Of a stretch of DNA of 64,000 nucleotides, positions 26,436-35,335 are shown one piece after another. Position 1 is the stretch's first letter; each line of letters starts with the position of its first letter. Under the pieces are notes generated by a model. That model did no database searches. It was not told the DNA's origin and worked only from the letters and a program-made list of their open reading frames with translations. The position numbers were made by a program, and so were the translations under genes. The stretch covers positions 434,001-498,000 of the forward strand of contig CAWCVC010000002.1 in NCBI GenBank assembly GCA_963798805.1. The letters are read 5' to 3'. Source of the stretch: CAVZCK01 sp963798805. Lineage in GTDB: Bacteria; Pseudomonadota; Alphaproteobacteria; Rhizobiales; Rhodomicrobiaceae.

Positions 26436-28013
26436 ATGCTTCGACGGCTTTGCCTCGGAACAGCTGTTGCTGTTTGCCTTTTGTCATTGAATGTGCAGGC
26501 GGAAACCTTCCGTTATGCCTACCGGGTCGACCCGGCATCCCTCGATCCTCAGGCTATCGCCGAAACTTTCACACTCTCCTGGCTGGGCCAGATCTACGAG
26601 CCGCTCGTGGGACGCGGCAAGAAGCTGGAGCTGGTGCCGGCTCTGGCGGTCAAATGGGAGCAGCCGGATAAGCTGACCTGGCGCTTCCATCTGCGCCCGA
26701 ATGTCAAATTCCAGGGAGGCGAGCCATTCACAGCGGACGACGTCATCTTCACCATCAAGCGGGTGAAGATGGAAGGCTCCGATATGGCCTATACCGTCAA
26801 TTCGGTGAAGGAGGTCAAGAAGATCGACGATCTGACGGTCGACCTTATCCTCGATAAGCCGAACCCGATCCTGCCCAACGAGATGACCTCGACCTATATG
26901 ATGAGCAAGGGCTGGGCGGAGGCGCATGACGCGGCCAAGCCGGCCAGCGTCAAAGGCAAGATCGAGAATTTCGCTTCCACCAACGCCGATGGCACCGGGC
27001 CGTTCAAGATCAGGTCGCGCCAGGCCGGCGTGCGCACCGTGCTCGAGCCGTTCGACGGCTGGTGGGGCAGCGCCACCAAGCAGCACAATCTTACTGAGGT
27101 GGTCTTCACTCCGATCCAGGCCGACGCCACGCGTGTCGCCGCACTGCTCTCGGGCGAGGTGGACATGGTCTATCCGGTGCCGCAGCAGGACGTCGCCCGC
27201 GTCAAGTCCGGCGGCAAGTTCGACGTGCTGCAAGGCTCCGAATTGCGGACCATGTTCCTCAATATGGACCAGAAGCGCGACGAGCTGCTCGACAGCAATA
27301 TCAAGGGCAAGAATCCGCTGAAGGACCTGCGTGTCCGCAAGGCGATCTATCAGGCCATCGACATCAAGGCGATCAAGGACCGCATCATGGGCGGCACGTC
27401 CCACATCGCCGGGATCATGGTCGCGCCGGGCATCACCGGCTACGACGCCAAGCTCGACACGCGTTATCCGTTCGACGTGAAGGCGTCGAAAAAGCTGCTG
27501 GCGGAGGCCGGATATAAGAACGGCTTCGAGATGGGCATGGACTGCCCGAATGACCGCTATGTCAATGACGAGAAGATCTGTCAGGCCATCGTCGGGATGC
27601 TGGCGAGGGTGGGGATCAAGGTCAATCTGCTGGCGCAGACGCGAACGAAATATTTCGAGAAGATCCTCAGCCGCAACACGACCTTCTCCCTATTGGGTTG
27701 GCAGCCGCTCAGCTATGACGCGCATTCGACCTTGCAGGAGACGACGCATACGCCGATCGGCAAGGCCGGGACGTATAATGTCGGCAACTATTCCAATCCG
27801 AAGATCGACGAGCTGACCGAGGCGATCGAGACCGAGTCCGATCCGGTAAAGCGGCAGGCGCTGATCTCCGAGGCGCTCGCTGCGGAAAAGGCCGACATTG
27901 CCCACATCCCGCTGCATCAGGCGGCCTTGTCCTGGGGCGTGCGGAAAGGCGTGTCGCTCACCCAGCGGGCCGATGACGACCTCGAGCTGAAATGGGTGAA
28001 GGTGACGAAATAG
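26436..28013 (+). CDS. Peptide/opine-type ABC substrate-binding protein (SBP_bac_5)
   Basis: A 525-residue periplasmic binding protein of the DppA/OppA class: signal peptide of about 23 residues (ending LNVQAET), then FRYAYRVDPASLDPQ and the cluster signature KWEQPDKLTWRFHLRPNVKF with GEPFTADDVIFT. Family members bind peptides, opines, nickel or sugars, so the ligand is open. ATG 26436 is 7 nt after AAGGA; the GTG at 26421 is an alternative. It heads an operon with two permeases and two ATPases, though a repeat separates it from them. Confidence 0.93.
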   Translation: MLRRLCLGTAVAVCLLSLNVQAETFRYAYRVDPASLDPQAIAETFTLSWLGQIYEPLVGRGKKLELVPALAVKWEQPDKLTWRFHLRPNVKFQGGEPFTADDVIFTIKRVKMEGSDMAYTVNSVKEVKKIDDLTVDLILDKPNPILPNEMTSTYMMSKGWAEAHDAAKPASVKGKIENFASTNADGTGPFKIRSRQAGVRTVLEPFDGWWGSATKQHNLTEVVFTPIQADATRVAALLSGEVDMVYPVPQQDVARVKSGGKFDVLQGSELRTMFLNMDQKRDELLDSNIKGKNPLKDLRVRKAIYQAIDIKAIKDRIMGGTSHIAGIMVAPGITGYDAKLDTRYPFDVKASKKLLAEAGYKNGFEMGMDCPNDRYVNDEKICQAIVGMLARVGIKVNLLAQTRTKYFEKILSRNTTFSLLGWQPLSYDAHSTLQETTHTPIGKAGTYNVGNYSNPKIDELTEAIETESDPVKRQALISEALAAEKADIAHIPLHQAALSWGVRKGVSLTQRADDDLELKWVKVTK

Positions 28014-28050
28014 AGTGTCGGCTCGGCTGATCTTTGGCCAATCGTTCCAG

Positions 28051-28160
28051 GCGTCGCCCCGGAAACGCTGCAGGCGTTGTCCGGGGCCCGTTTGCCTTTC
28101 CGCAATTCCATGCCGCGCTGGAAGGCGAACAGGCCCCGGCTCTTGCGGCCCGGGCGATGC
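28051..28160. repeat. Dispersed palindromic repeat, copy 3 (divergent)
   Basis: GCGTCGCCCCGGAAACGCTG at one end and GGCCCCGGCTCTTGCGGCCC with GGGCGATGC at the other are related to the ends of the other copies but more diverged. It sits inside the ABC operon, between the binding protein and the first permease, where such foldback elements can lower expression of downstream genes relative to the binding protein. Confidence 0.6.
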
Positions 28161-28214
28161 CGAATGGATGTGGCAAATGCTGTTCCCCGGGCGTGATCGG
28201 GAACGGAGGAAGCG

Positions 28215-29198
28215 ATGAGCTTTCTGCTGTCGCGCCTCTTCCACACGGTCATCGTGCTTCTGGCCACCGCCTTCATCAGCTTCGTCATCATCCGCTATGT
28301 CGGCGACCCGGTGAACAACATGGTCGGCCAGGCGGCGACGCTTGCCGATCGCGAGGCGATGCGCCACGCGCTCGGGCTCGACGACCTCGCCATCGTCCAG
28401 TTCTGGCGTTTCCTCGGCAATGTGCTCTCCGGCAATCTCGGCGTCTCCTACCGCTACAGCGAGCCGGTCGCCCAGCTCCTGCTGGAACGCGCGCCGGCGT
28501 CGCTCGAGCTCAGCCTCTGCGCCATGCTGCTCGCCGCGGGGCTCGGCATTCCGCTCGGCGTGTGGACCGCCATCAACAGAGGCAGCGTGCTGACGCGCAT
28601 TCTGCTGACGCTCTCCGTCATCGGCGTGGCGCTGCCCACCTTCCTCGTTGGCATCATCCTGATCCTGATCTTCTCCGTCGAGCTAGGCTGGCTGCCGGCC
28701 TTCGGCCGCGGCGAGGTCACCGATCTCGGCGGCTGGACGACCGGCCTTCTGACCGCGAGCGGCCTCAAAGCTTTGATCCTGCCGAGCCTGACGCTGGGGC
28801 TGTTCCAGATGACGCTGATCATGCGGCTGGTCCGCGCGGAGGTCAGCGAGGTGCTGCGCTCCAGCTTCATCAAATTCGCGGTTGCACGCGGACTGCCGCG
28901 CCGCTCCATCTACTACAGGCATGCGCTCGGCAATGCGCTTCTGCCCGTCATGACCATCGTCGCGCTGCAATTCGGCAATCTCTTCGCCTTCTCGATCATC
29001 GTCGAGACGGTGTTCCAGTGGCCGGGCCTCGGCCTCCTCGTCATCCAGGCGATCCAGTTCGCTGATGTGCCGGTGCTGTCGGCCTATCTGGTGCTGGTGT
29101 CGGGGATCTTCGCGCTGCTCAATCTGAGCGTCGATATCCTGTCGCCGGTCATCGACCCCAGGCTTCGCGTGGCCGGAGGTCAGGGTCGCATGGCATGA
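28215..29198 (+). CDS. ABC permease, DppB/OppB type
   Basis: A 327-residue inner-membrane protein with an N-terminal membrane helix (FLLSRLFHTVIVLLATAFIS), a periplasmic loop, and a five-helix permease core. The coupling motif is EVLRSSFIKFAVARGLPRRS. GGAGGAAG precedes the ATG. The stop overlaps the start of the second permease by 4 nt, consistent with a 1:1 heterodimer with that protein. Confidence 0.94.
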   Translation: MSFLLSRLFHTVIVLLATAFISFVIIRYVGDPVNNMVGQAATLADREAMRHALGLDDLAIVQFWRFLGNVLSGNLGVSYRYSEPVAQLLLERAPASLELSLCAMLLAAGLGIPLGVWTAINRGSVLTRILLTLSVIGVALPTFLVGIILILIFSVELGWLPAFGRGEVTDLGGWTTGLLTASGLKALILPSLTLGLFQMTLIMRLVRAEVSEVLRSSFIKFAVARGLPRRSIYYRHALGNALLPVMTIVALQFGNLFAFSIIVETVFQWPGLGLLVIQAIQFADVPVLSAYLVLVSGIFALLNLSVDILSPVIDPRLRVAGGQGRMA

Positions 29199-30136
29199 GC
29201 GTCAGCCAGCCCCCGCCATCTTCTTTGTGGAACCGCCTCCGGCAGAAGGGCGCGGCGCCGGAGCTGTTCGACTCGCCTATCGCCACCCTCTCCGCGCTTG
29301 TCGTCCTCGCCCTGTTCATCGCCGCCATCGGCGCGCCGGTGCTGGCGCCCTTCAACGCCTTCGATCCGGGCGCCGCCAATGTCGCCGATGCGCGTCTGCC
29401 GCCAGGCTCAAGCGGCCTCTACGGCGACTTCTATCTCCTCGGTACTGATCCTCAAGGCCGCGATCTGCTCTCGGCGATGATGTACGGACTCAGAACATCG
29501 CTCGCGGTCGGCTTCGGCAGCGTCGCGCTGGCGGCGCTGATTGGCGTTTCCTTCGGCCTCCTGGGCGGCTGGTTCGGCGGGCTGCTCGACGCCGCTCTGA
29601 TGCGCATCGCCGATATTCAGCTCAGTCTGCCGCCGATCCTGATCGCCCTGCTCGTCGACGGCGTGACGCTCACCGTGCTCGACCGCTCCCTGCACGATCT
29701 CCTCGCCATCCCGACGCTGATCTTCGCCATCTCCACCTCGCTCTGGGTGCAGTTCGCGCGCACCGTCCGCGCCCAGACGCAGGTCGAGAAGGGCAAGGAG
29801 TATTTGCTCGCCGCTCAGATCACCGGCGTCTCGACCTCCCGGATTCTGGCCGGGCACATCCTGCCCAATGTGATGGCGCCAGTGCTGGTGATCGCCACCG
29901 TCAATCTCGCCGTCGCCATACTTGTCGAAGCCACGCTCAGCTTTCTCGGCGTCGGCGTGCCGCCCACCCAGCCCTCGCTCGGCACGCTGGTCCGCATCGG
30001 CAACGAATTCCTGTTTTCCGGCGACTGGTGGATGTCGATCCTGCCGGGCGGCCTGCTCGTGATCGTCGCCCTGTCGATCAATCTCCTCGGCGACTGGCTG
30101 CGGGACCGCCTCAACCCGACCATGCGGACGCTTTAG
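29195..30136 (+). CDS. ABC permease, DppC/OppC type
   Basis: A 313-residue membrane protein. Typical DppC features are the N-terminal cytoplasmic tail, LGTDPQGRDLLSAMMYGLRT before the permease core, and the EAA-like loop (GKEYLLAAQITGVSTSRIL). It pairs with the preceding DppB-type protein. The following ATPase gene starts directly after its stop codon with no spacer. Confidence 0.94.
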   Translation: MSVSQPPPSSLWNRLRQKGAAPELFDSPIATLSALVVLALFIAAIGAPVLAPFNAFDPGAANVADARLPPGSSGLYGDFYLLGTDPQGRDLLSAMMYGLRTSLAVGFGSVALAALIGVSFGLLGGWFGGLLDAALMRIADIQLSLPPILIALLVDGVTLTVLDRSLHDLLAIPTLIFAISTSLWVQFARTVRAQTQVEKGKEYLLAAQITGVSTSRILAGHILPNVMAPVLVIATVNLAVAILVEATLSFLGVGVPPTQPSLGTLVRIGNEFLFSGDWWMSILPGGLLVIVALSINLLGDWLRDRLNPTMRTL

Positions 30137-31129
30137 ATGTCGCTGCTCTCGGTGCAAAATCTCAGCATCAGCCTGAGCACGCGCCGGGGCGAGGTAACCG
30201 TCATCGACGATCTGTCATTTGAGGTCGACGCTGGCGAAGTGCTGGGCGTGGTCGGTGAGTCCGGCGCGGGCAAGTCTCTGACCGGCATGGCGATCCTGCG
30301 TCTGCTCGATCCGCCCCTCGCCCAATCCGGCGGCGAGATCCGCTTCGACGGCCGCCGCATGGATGCGCTCTTTTCCCGCGACCTCGACGCCATGCGCGGC
30401 AAGGACATTGCCGCCGTGTTTCAGGACTCGATGACCAGCCTCGACCCGATCATGACCATCGGCCGGCAGCTCACCGAGACGATCCTCACCCATCTGCCTC
30501 TGTCGCGCCGCGAGGCCGAGACCAGAGCCGTGCGCCTCCTCGCCGAGGTCGGCATTCCCGGCCCGCGCGAGCGGCTCGCTGCCTATCCGCATCAGCTTTC
30601 CGGCGGCATGCGGCAGCGCGTCGTGCTCGCGCTCGCCTTCGCCTCCGAGCCGAGGCTAATCATCGCCGACGAGCCGACGACGGCGCTCGACGTGTCGCTG
30701 CAGGCCCAGATCGTCGGCCTTTTGAAGGCCATGGCTGACGAGCGCGGTACGGCGATCATCTTTATCACCCACGATATGGGCCTGATTGCCGAAATCGCCG
30801 ACCGCGTTGCGGTGCTCTACGCGGGCCGCATCGCCGAGATCGGCCCGACGGCGGACGTCCTGCGCGCGCCGCAGCATCCCTATACGAAGGGGCTGATCGC
30901 TTCGATCCCGCGCATGAACCGGCCGTTGCAGCGGCTATTCCAGATCGAGGGCGCGATGCCGATGCCGGGAGAGCGCCCCGCTGGCTGTGCCTTTCACCCG
31001 CGATGTGCGGAGGCGATGGCGCGATGCGCTCATGAACAGCCGCCGCTCATCGCGCATGGCCGCTCGCGCGCCGCCTGCTGGCTGCTCGACCCGGCGGGTT
31101 TGCTGAACGGGGTGCCGCAAAATGTCTGA
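30137..31129 (+). CDS. ABC ATPase, DppD/OppD type
   Basis: A 330-residue ATPase with Walker A GESGAGKS, Q-loop FQDSMTSLDP, signature LSGGMRQRV, Walker B LIIADEPTTALD and the switch FITHDMG. The C-terminal oligopeptide-transporter extension with a cysteine motif (GCAFHPRCAEAMARC) is present, as in family members that bind a 4Fe-4S cluster. ATG follows the permease stop directly. It overlaps the next ATPase gene by 8 nt. Confidence 0.95.
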   Translation: MSLLSVQNLSISLSTRRGEVTVIDDLSFEVDAGEVLGVVGESGAGKSLTGMAILRLLDPPLAQSGGEIRFDGRRMDALFSRDLDAMRGKDIAAVFQDSMTSLDPIMTIGRQLTETILTHLPLSRREAETRAVRLLAEVGIPGPRERLAAYPHQLSGGMRQRVVLALAFASEPRLIIADEPTTALDVSLQAQIVGLLKAMADERGTAIIFITHDMGLIAEIADRVAVLYAGRIAEIGPTADVLRAPQHPYTKGLIASIPRMNRPLQRLFQIEGAMPMPGERPAGCAFHPRCAEAMARCAHEQPPLIAHGRSRAACWLLDPAGLLNGVPQNV

Positions 31130-32228
31130 TCGCGCGGAGCCTGTTCTGAAGGTGGAAGGGCTGACGAAAGAGTTTGCGGCTGGACGCAGTTTGTTCGAGC
31201 GCAGCATCGGCGGGCACCAGCGGGTGGTTCGCGCCGTGACCGATGTCAACTTCAGCATTCCGCGCGGCGAGACGTTCGCGCTGATCGGCGAGTCCGGCTC
31301 CGGCAAATCGACGATCGCGCGCTGCGTGGCGGGCGTGCTCGCTCCCACATCCGGCCACATCACCATCATGGGGCAGGATCTGGCCGCGATGCGAACGCGC
31401 GCCGAGTCGATCCGCCTGCGCCGCAATCTGCAGATGATCTTCCAGGACCCTTATGCCAGCCTCAACCCGCGCTGGCGGGTCTTCGACAGCATCGCCGAAC
31501 CGCTTCGCACACATGGCTTTGGCAACAGCCGACGCACGGTCGCCGGGCGCGTTTTCGAAATGCTGCGGCTCGTCGGCCTCACGCCCGAGGACGGCCGGAA
31601 GTTCCCGCATCAGTTTTCCGGCGGCCAGCGCCAGCGCGTCTCCATCGCCCGCGCGCTTGCAGCCGAGCCGGCCTTCATCATCGCCGACGAGCCCACCTCC
31701 GCGCTCGACGTCTCGGTGCAGGCGCAGATCCTCAATCTGATGCACGACCTCCAAGCGCGGCTCCGCCTGACTTATCTGTTCATCTCGCACAATCTGGCCG
31801 TGGTTTCGAACATGGCGACTACTATCGGCGTGCTCTATCTCGGCCGGCTCGTCGAGATCGGACCGGCAACGCAGCTTCTGTCGCGTCCGCGCCATCCGTA
31901 TACGAAGCTTCTCGTTGATGCCGTCCCGGACGTCGCCGCGATCGGCGTGCAGCGGACATTGCCGAAGGGCGATGTGCCTGATCCGGCCGACCTGCCTGCC
32001 GGCTGCTCTTTCCACCCGCGCTGCCCGCTTGCCGTTGAGCGTTGCACGATCGAGCGGCCATTCCTCCGCACCTTGGGTGGCGTCCAGGTCGCCTGCCACC
32101 GCGCAGAGGATGTTCTTGGCGCCTCCCAGGCGGCTGCCGTATTTGCATCCCCGCCAGTTCCACATCCGGCGCCGCCCCAGCCCCGGATCAAGTCCAGGGC
32201 AGGCCTTGAGCCGGGGCCCAATGGCTGA
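31122..32228 (+). CDS. ABC ATPase, DppF/OppF type, with repeat-derived C-terminal tail
   Basis: A 368-residue ATPase, longer than the usual 320-340. It has Walker A GESGSGKST, FQDPYASLNPRW, signature FSGGQRQRV, Walker B FIIADEPTSALD and the cysteine motif GCSFHPRCPLAVERC. After the normal end (VACHRAED) the frame continues for about 35 residues rich in Pro and Ala; the last 18 or so (PQPRIKSRAGLEPGPNG) are encoded by a dispersed palindromic repeat that also provides the stop. The core is intact, so the protein is probably functional. Confidence 0.94.
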   Translation: MSDRAEPVLKVEGLTKEFAAGRSLFERSIGGHQRVVRAVTDVNFSIPRGETFALIGESGSGKSTIARCVAGVLAPTSGHITIMGQDLAAMRTRAESIRLRRNLQMIFQDPYASLNPRWRVFDSIAEPLRTHGFGNSRRTVAGRVFEMLRLVGLTPEDGRKFPHQFSGGQRQRVSIARALAAEPAFIIADEPTSALDVSVQAQILNLMHDLQARLRLTYLFISHNLAVVSNMATTIGVLYLGRLVEIGPATQLLSRPRHPYTKLLVDAVPDVAAIGVQRTLPKGDVPDPADLPAGCSFHPRCPLAVERCTIERPFLRTLGGVQVACHRAEDVLGASQAAAVFASPPVPHPAPPQPRIKSRAGLEPGPNG

Positions 32229-32288
32229 GCGGCAAAGTGCGAATGTGCGGAAATGCGAATGGGTCCCGGCTCGGGGCCGGGACGACGC
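32173..32288. repeat. Dispersed palindromic repeat, copy 4, partly coding
   Basis: CCGCCCCAGCCCCGGATCAA at the left and GGTCCCGGCTCGGGGCCGGG plus ACGACGCG at the right form the foldback. The left half encodes the C-terminus and stop of the DppF-type gene; the right half runs up to the stop of the convergent amidohydrolase gene. Confidence 0.75.
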
Positions 32289-32292
32289 GATG

Positions 32293-33792
32293 CTAATCCG
32301 CGAGCCGCGCCGGGATCGTATCCGCGGGGATGGGCATATGCCGGCAGCGCCGGTAGATCCGCTCATAAGGCGCAGAAAGCCGGGCGACATCCGCGTCGGA
32401 TTCAGTGAGCGCATGCCTAATTCGTGCGTGCACGTCCTGAATTTCGGCGATCAGCGCGTTCTCATCGACGCGCGTCAGACGGCCATCGCTTTGGACGATT
32501 TCGCCGTCCACCATGACCATGTCGATGTCGGCCTTGGTCGCGCCATAGACGAGCTGGTTCACGGCGTCGTTGAGCGGCGTAAAAGCGATGCCGTCGAGGC
32601 GATAGGCGACCAGATCGGCGATGCGGCCCTTCTCGACAGCGCCAAGCTCCCGCTCGCGCCCCAGGGCTTTCGCGCCGCCGAGCGTCGCGGCCCGCAGCGT
32701 CTCGCGCGCGCCCGTCCATGACGGATAATCGCCGCGCAGCTTCTGGATCAGCGCGCCGTCGCACAGCGCGTTCTGCATGTCGACACTGTCGATCGAGCCG
32801 CAGCCATCGGTCCCCATGCTGACATTCACCCCGCCATCGAGGAGCGCGCGGAGAGGCGCGACGCCCGAGCCGAGCTTCAGATTGGAGGACGGGTTGTACT
32901 GCACCGAGGCGCCCGTCTGCGCCAGGATGCCGATCTCGGCCGGGGTCAGCCAGACGCCATGGATGATCTGCGTCTTGGGTTTCAGAAAGCCGAGCCGGTT
33001 CAGATATTCGATCATGGTCGAGCCGTACCAGAGCTGGCCGGTGACGGCCTGCAGCCGCGTCTCCTGTACATGAATCATCAGCGGCAGATCGAAATCGTCG
33101 GCGAGCTTGCGTACCCGGCGCAGGAAATCCTCCGTGCAGCGCTGCGGCGCCGAAGGCGTGGCCATATAGGCGACGCGGGCGTTTTGCGGATGGCGGGTGC
33201 GGGCAAGCCCCTCGGCGAAGCTGACAAATTCGTCTGCCGAGGTTACGGCCACCGCGTCCAGCTCGGCCAGAAGCTCGGGCGGGAACTCTTCATCGACGAA
33301 GGGCAGGGCGCGGAAGAACGGCTTGTCGAACAAGGTGATGCCGACATTGGAGCGGATGCCGACATCCTCATAGGCCTGGAACGCCGCCTCGATGTGATCG
33401 GGGCGAAGGTGCGGACTCGCATTCAGGTCGTCGCAGATCGTGGTCGTGCCGCTTTTCACCGCCTCGATGGCGCTGACCATGGTGCGCAGATAGACATCGC
33501 GCGGGCTGAGGTCGATGGGTTTCAAAGGCCGCACGAAGTTCATCCAGAGCTCGAGCGGCAGATTGTCCTTGCGGCCCTTGTAGTAGCCTTCATGGCTGTG
33601 GTGATGGCCGTTGATCAGGCCGGGGGCGATCAGCCTGCGGCTCATGTCGAGCACTTCGCCGTCGGGCTGGGCGGCGCCGTGTGGCCGGATATCTCCGATC
33701 GTCCGGCCGTCGATAACGATGTCGACCGGGCCGTCGCTGAGCGCATGGGCCTCCCCGAGAAGGGCGCGGCAGTTGGACAGAATTTTGCGCAT
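32293..33792 (-). CDS. Amidohydrolase of the chlorohydrolase/deaminase (TRZ/ATZ) group
   Basis: A 499-residue metal-dependent hydrolase. The metal-binding set is visible: NGHHHSHEGYY (first HxH), the MIHVQET His, the IIHGVWLT His and the Asp in MGTDGCGS. Relatives deaminate guanine, cytosine, hydroxyatrazine or S-adenosylhomocysteine-type substrates, cleaving C-N or C-Cl bonds. ATG 33792 follows GAGGAGGG. It converges on the peptide/opine-type transporter operon, suggesting it might process an imported N-containing compound; that link is inference. Confidence 0.9.
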   Translation of the reverse strand: MRKILSNCRALLGEAHALSDGPVDIVIDGRTIGDIRPHGAAQPDGEVLDMSRRLIAPGLINGHHHSHEGYYKGRKDNLPLELWMNFVRPLKPIDLSPRDVYLRTMVSAIEAVKSGTTTICDDLNASPHLRPDHIEAAFQAYEDVGIRSNVGITLFDKPFFRALPFVDEEFPPELLAELDAVAVTSADEFVSFAEGLARTRHPQNARVAYMATPSAPQRCTEDFLRRVRKLADDFDLPLMIHVQETRLQAVTGQLWYGSTMIEYLNRLGFLKPKTQIIHGVWLTPAEIGILAQTGASVQYNPSSNLKLGSGVAPLRALLDGGVNVSMGTDGCGSIDSVDMQNALCDGALIQKLRGDYPSWTGARETLRAATLGGAKALGRERELGAVEKGRIADLVAYRLDGIAFTPLNDAVNQLVYGATKADIDMVMVDGEIVQSDGRLTRVDENALIAEIQDVHARIRHALTESDADVARLSAPYERIYRRCRHMPIPADTIPARLAD

Positions 33793-33851
33793 TCTCGCCC
33801 TCCTCGAGAGATCAGCTTTCACCGTTCTGTAACGCTACCACCGCCCAAGGC

Positions 33852-33960
33852 CGTCGTCCCGGACGGCCGACACGCCAAGCCGGGACCCAATCCCCACCAT
33901 CTCCGCGCTCGCGTCCTGCGGTGAGGCGAATGGGCCCCGGCTCTTCAGCCGGGGCGACGT
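33852..33960. repeat. Dispersed palindromic repeat, copy 5
   Basis: Starts CCGTCGTCCCGGACGGCCGA and ends GGGCCCCGGCTCTTCAGCCG followed by GGGCGACGT. It lies in the gap between the amidohydrolase start and the 3' end of the Leu/Ile/Val-type binding-protein gene. The inner segment GGACCCAATCCCC matches copies 1 and 2 closely. Confidence 0.8.
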
Positions 33961-34030
33961 TTGCATATCTGTGGAAGAGGGTCAGCGCCCACACGAGTAT
34001 AATATCACGAGCGCCGAGGCGATAGCGCCC

Positions 34031-35221
34031 CTATTGACTCGCCCTGCTCGCGAGAGGCGGCTGATATTTCGACACCACCACCAGTCGCATGCCGCGCTTG
34101 GTCAGCATGTTTCCGGACTGGGAGCCGGCATGCTGCGTCGGGGTGAATGTCAGAGGTGTCTGGACGCCGCTGTCGAAGTTGCGGAGCTTCTCCATCTCCT
34201 TCAAAAACCGCTCGCGCGTCACGTTGCGGCCCAGCCGCTTCAGCGTTTCGACCACGGCCAGCGTGCCCGTCATGCCCTGAAAGGTGATCATGTCGAGAAC
34301 CTGATCGGGATAGTATTTGGTCGCGATCTTGGCGAATTTGGACAGTTTCCGCGAGGTAAGAAGATCCGTGAACGGATAGAAGAAATAGACATCCTTCATC
34401 GCTTCCGGAATGCCGACACGCTTGTCCGTGTCCTCGAAAGACGAACTTTCGGTCGACACGAAGGTGGTCTTGAAGCCCGCCTTGTAGGAATCCCGCAGCA
34501 GCGTGGCGATCTCGGTCGGATAGAGGCTGACGAGGACCACGTCGGGCGCCTTGCTCATCAACAGTTTCACCTGCTCCGACGTGTCCGTTGTGCCCTTATC
34601 CAGCATCAGGGAGGCGACGGGCTCGATGCCCATTTGCTTCAGTTTGGCCGCGGCGGCGCGGATCTTCGAGCTCGGCCCCTCATCCGGCTGAGTGACGAGA
34701 GCGATCTTCTTCACGCCGGGCTTGGTCAGCGCAAAATTGACGATCGTGTCGGCGATGGTCTTCGAGGTCGGCGCCGGCTGGAAGATGTTGCGCACCAGCG
34801 GGTCGGAGATCGCGGCCGAGGCGGAAGCAAGGTTCATGTAGGGGACATTGCCGAGCTTCGCGATCACCGGCTTGGCTTTCATCACCGCCGTGCTGCACCA
34901 GCCGCCATGCAGCATGAACACCTTGTCCTTCTCGACGAGCTTCTTGACCACGGCGATGGTCTTGTCCGGGTCGCAGGCGTCATCCTCGATCACCAGATCG
35001 AGCTTGCGGCCGTTGATGCCGCCGTGAGCGTTGACGTCCTTGTAGATTGCGGCGGCGCCATAAAGACCCTTGGCGAAAACCCCGTTCGCACTGGTGATGG
35101 CGCCGAACATGCCGATCTTGATGCTGTTCTTGGTGACGCCGGTTCTATCAGCGGCCTGAACGCCGGCTGTCATGCTCACAAATGCAATAAATAACAATGC
35201 GGTCGTCGATCGCCGTCCCAT
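34031..35221 (-). CDS. Leu/Ile/Val-type ABC binding protein (Peripla_BP_6), orphan
   Basis: A 396-residue periplasmic protein with a signal peptide (GRRSTTALLFIAFVSMTAGV, cleaved near QAAD), then a type-1 binding fold: KIGMFGAITSANGVFAKGLY, the HGGINGRKLDLVIEDDACDP segment typical of LivK/UrtA-like proteins, and LMSKAPDVVLVSLYP. ATG 35221 follows GGAGAGC. No livHMGF genes are adjacent, so the transporter is elsewhere or the protein acts as a receptor. It is the last of three binding-protein genes in a row on this strand. Confidence 0.9.
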   Translation of the reverse strand: MGRRSTTALLFIAFVSMTAGVQAADRTGVTKNSIKIGMFGAITSANGVFAKGLYGAAAIYKDVNAHGGINGRKLDLVIEDDACDPDKTIAVVKKLVEKDKVFMLHGGWCSTAVMKAKPVIAKLGNVPYMNLASASAAISDPLVRNIFQPAPTSKTIADTIVNFALTKPGVKKIALVTQPDEGPSSKIRAAAAKLKQMGIEPVASLMLDKGTTDTSEQVKLLMSKAPDVVLVSLYPTEIATLLRDSYKAGFKTTFVSTESSSFEDTDKRVGIPEAMKDVYFFYPFTDLLTSRKLSKFAKIATKYYPDQVLDMITFQGMTGTLAVVETLKRLGRNVTRERFLKEMEKLRNFDSGVQTPLTFTPTQHAGSQSGNMLTKRGMRLVVVSKYQPPLASRASQ

Positions 35222-35335
35222 GTTGCTCTCCACTAATAACTAACGGGATGTCTGCACTGGAAGGAATCCTGACGCTTCGAATGGCCTCTTATCTGTCTGT
35301 GTCGCTGAAGGCGCGGGGTGCGGGCGTGAACGGCC

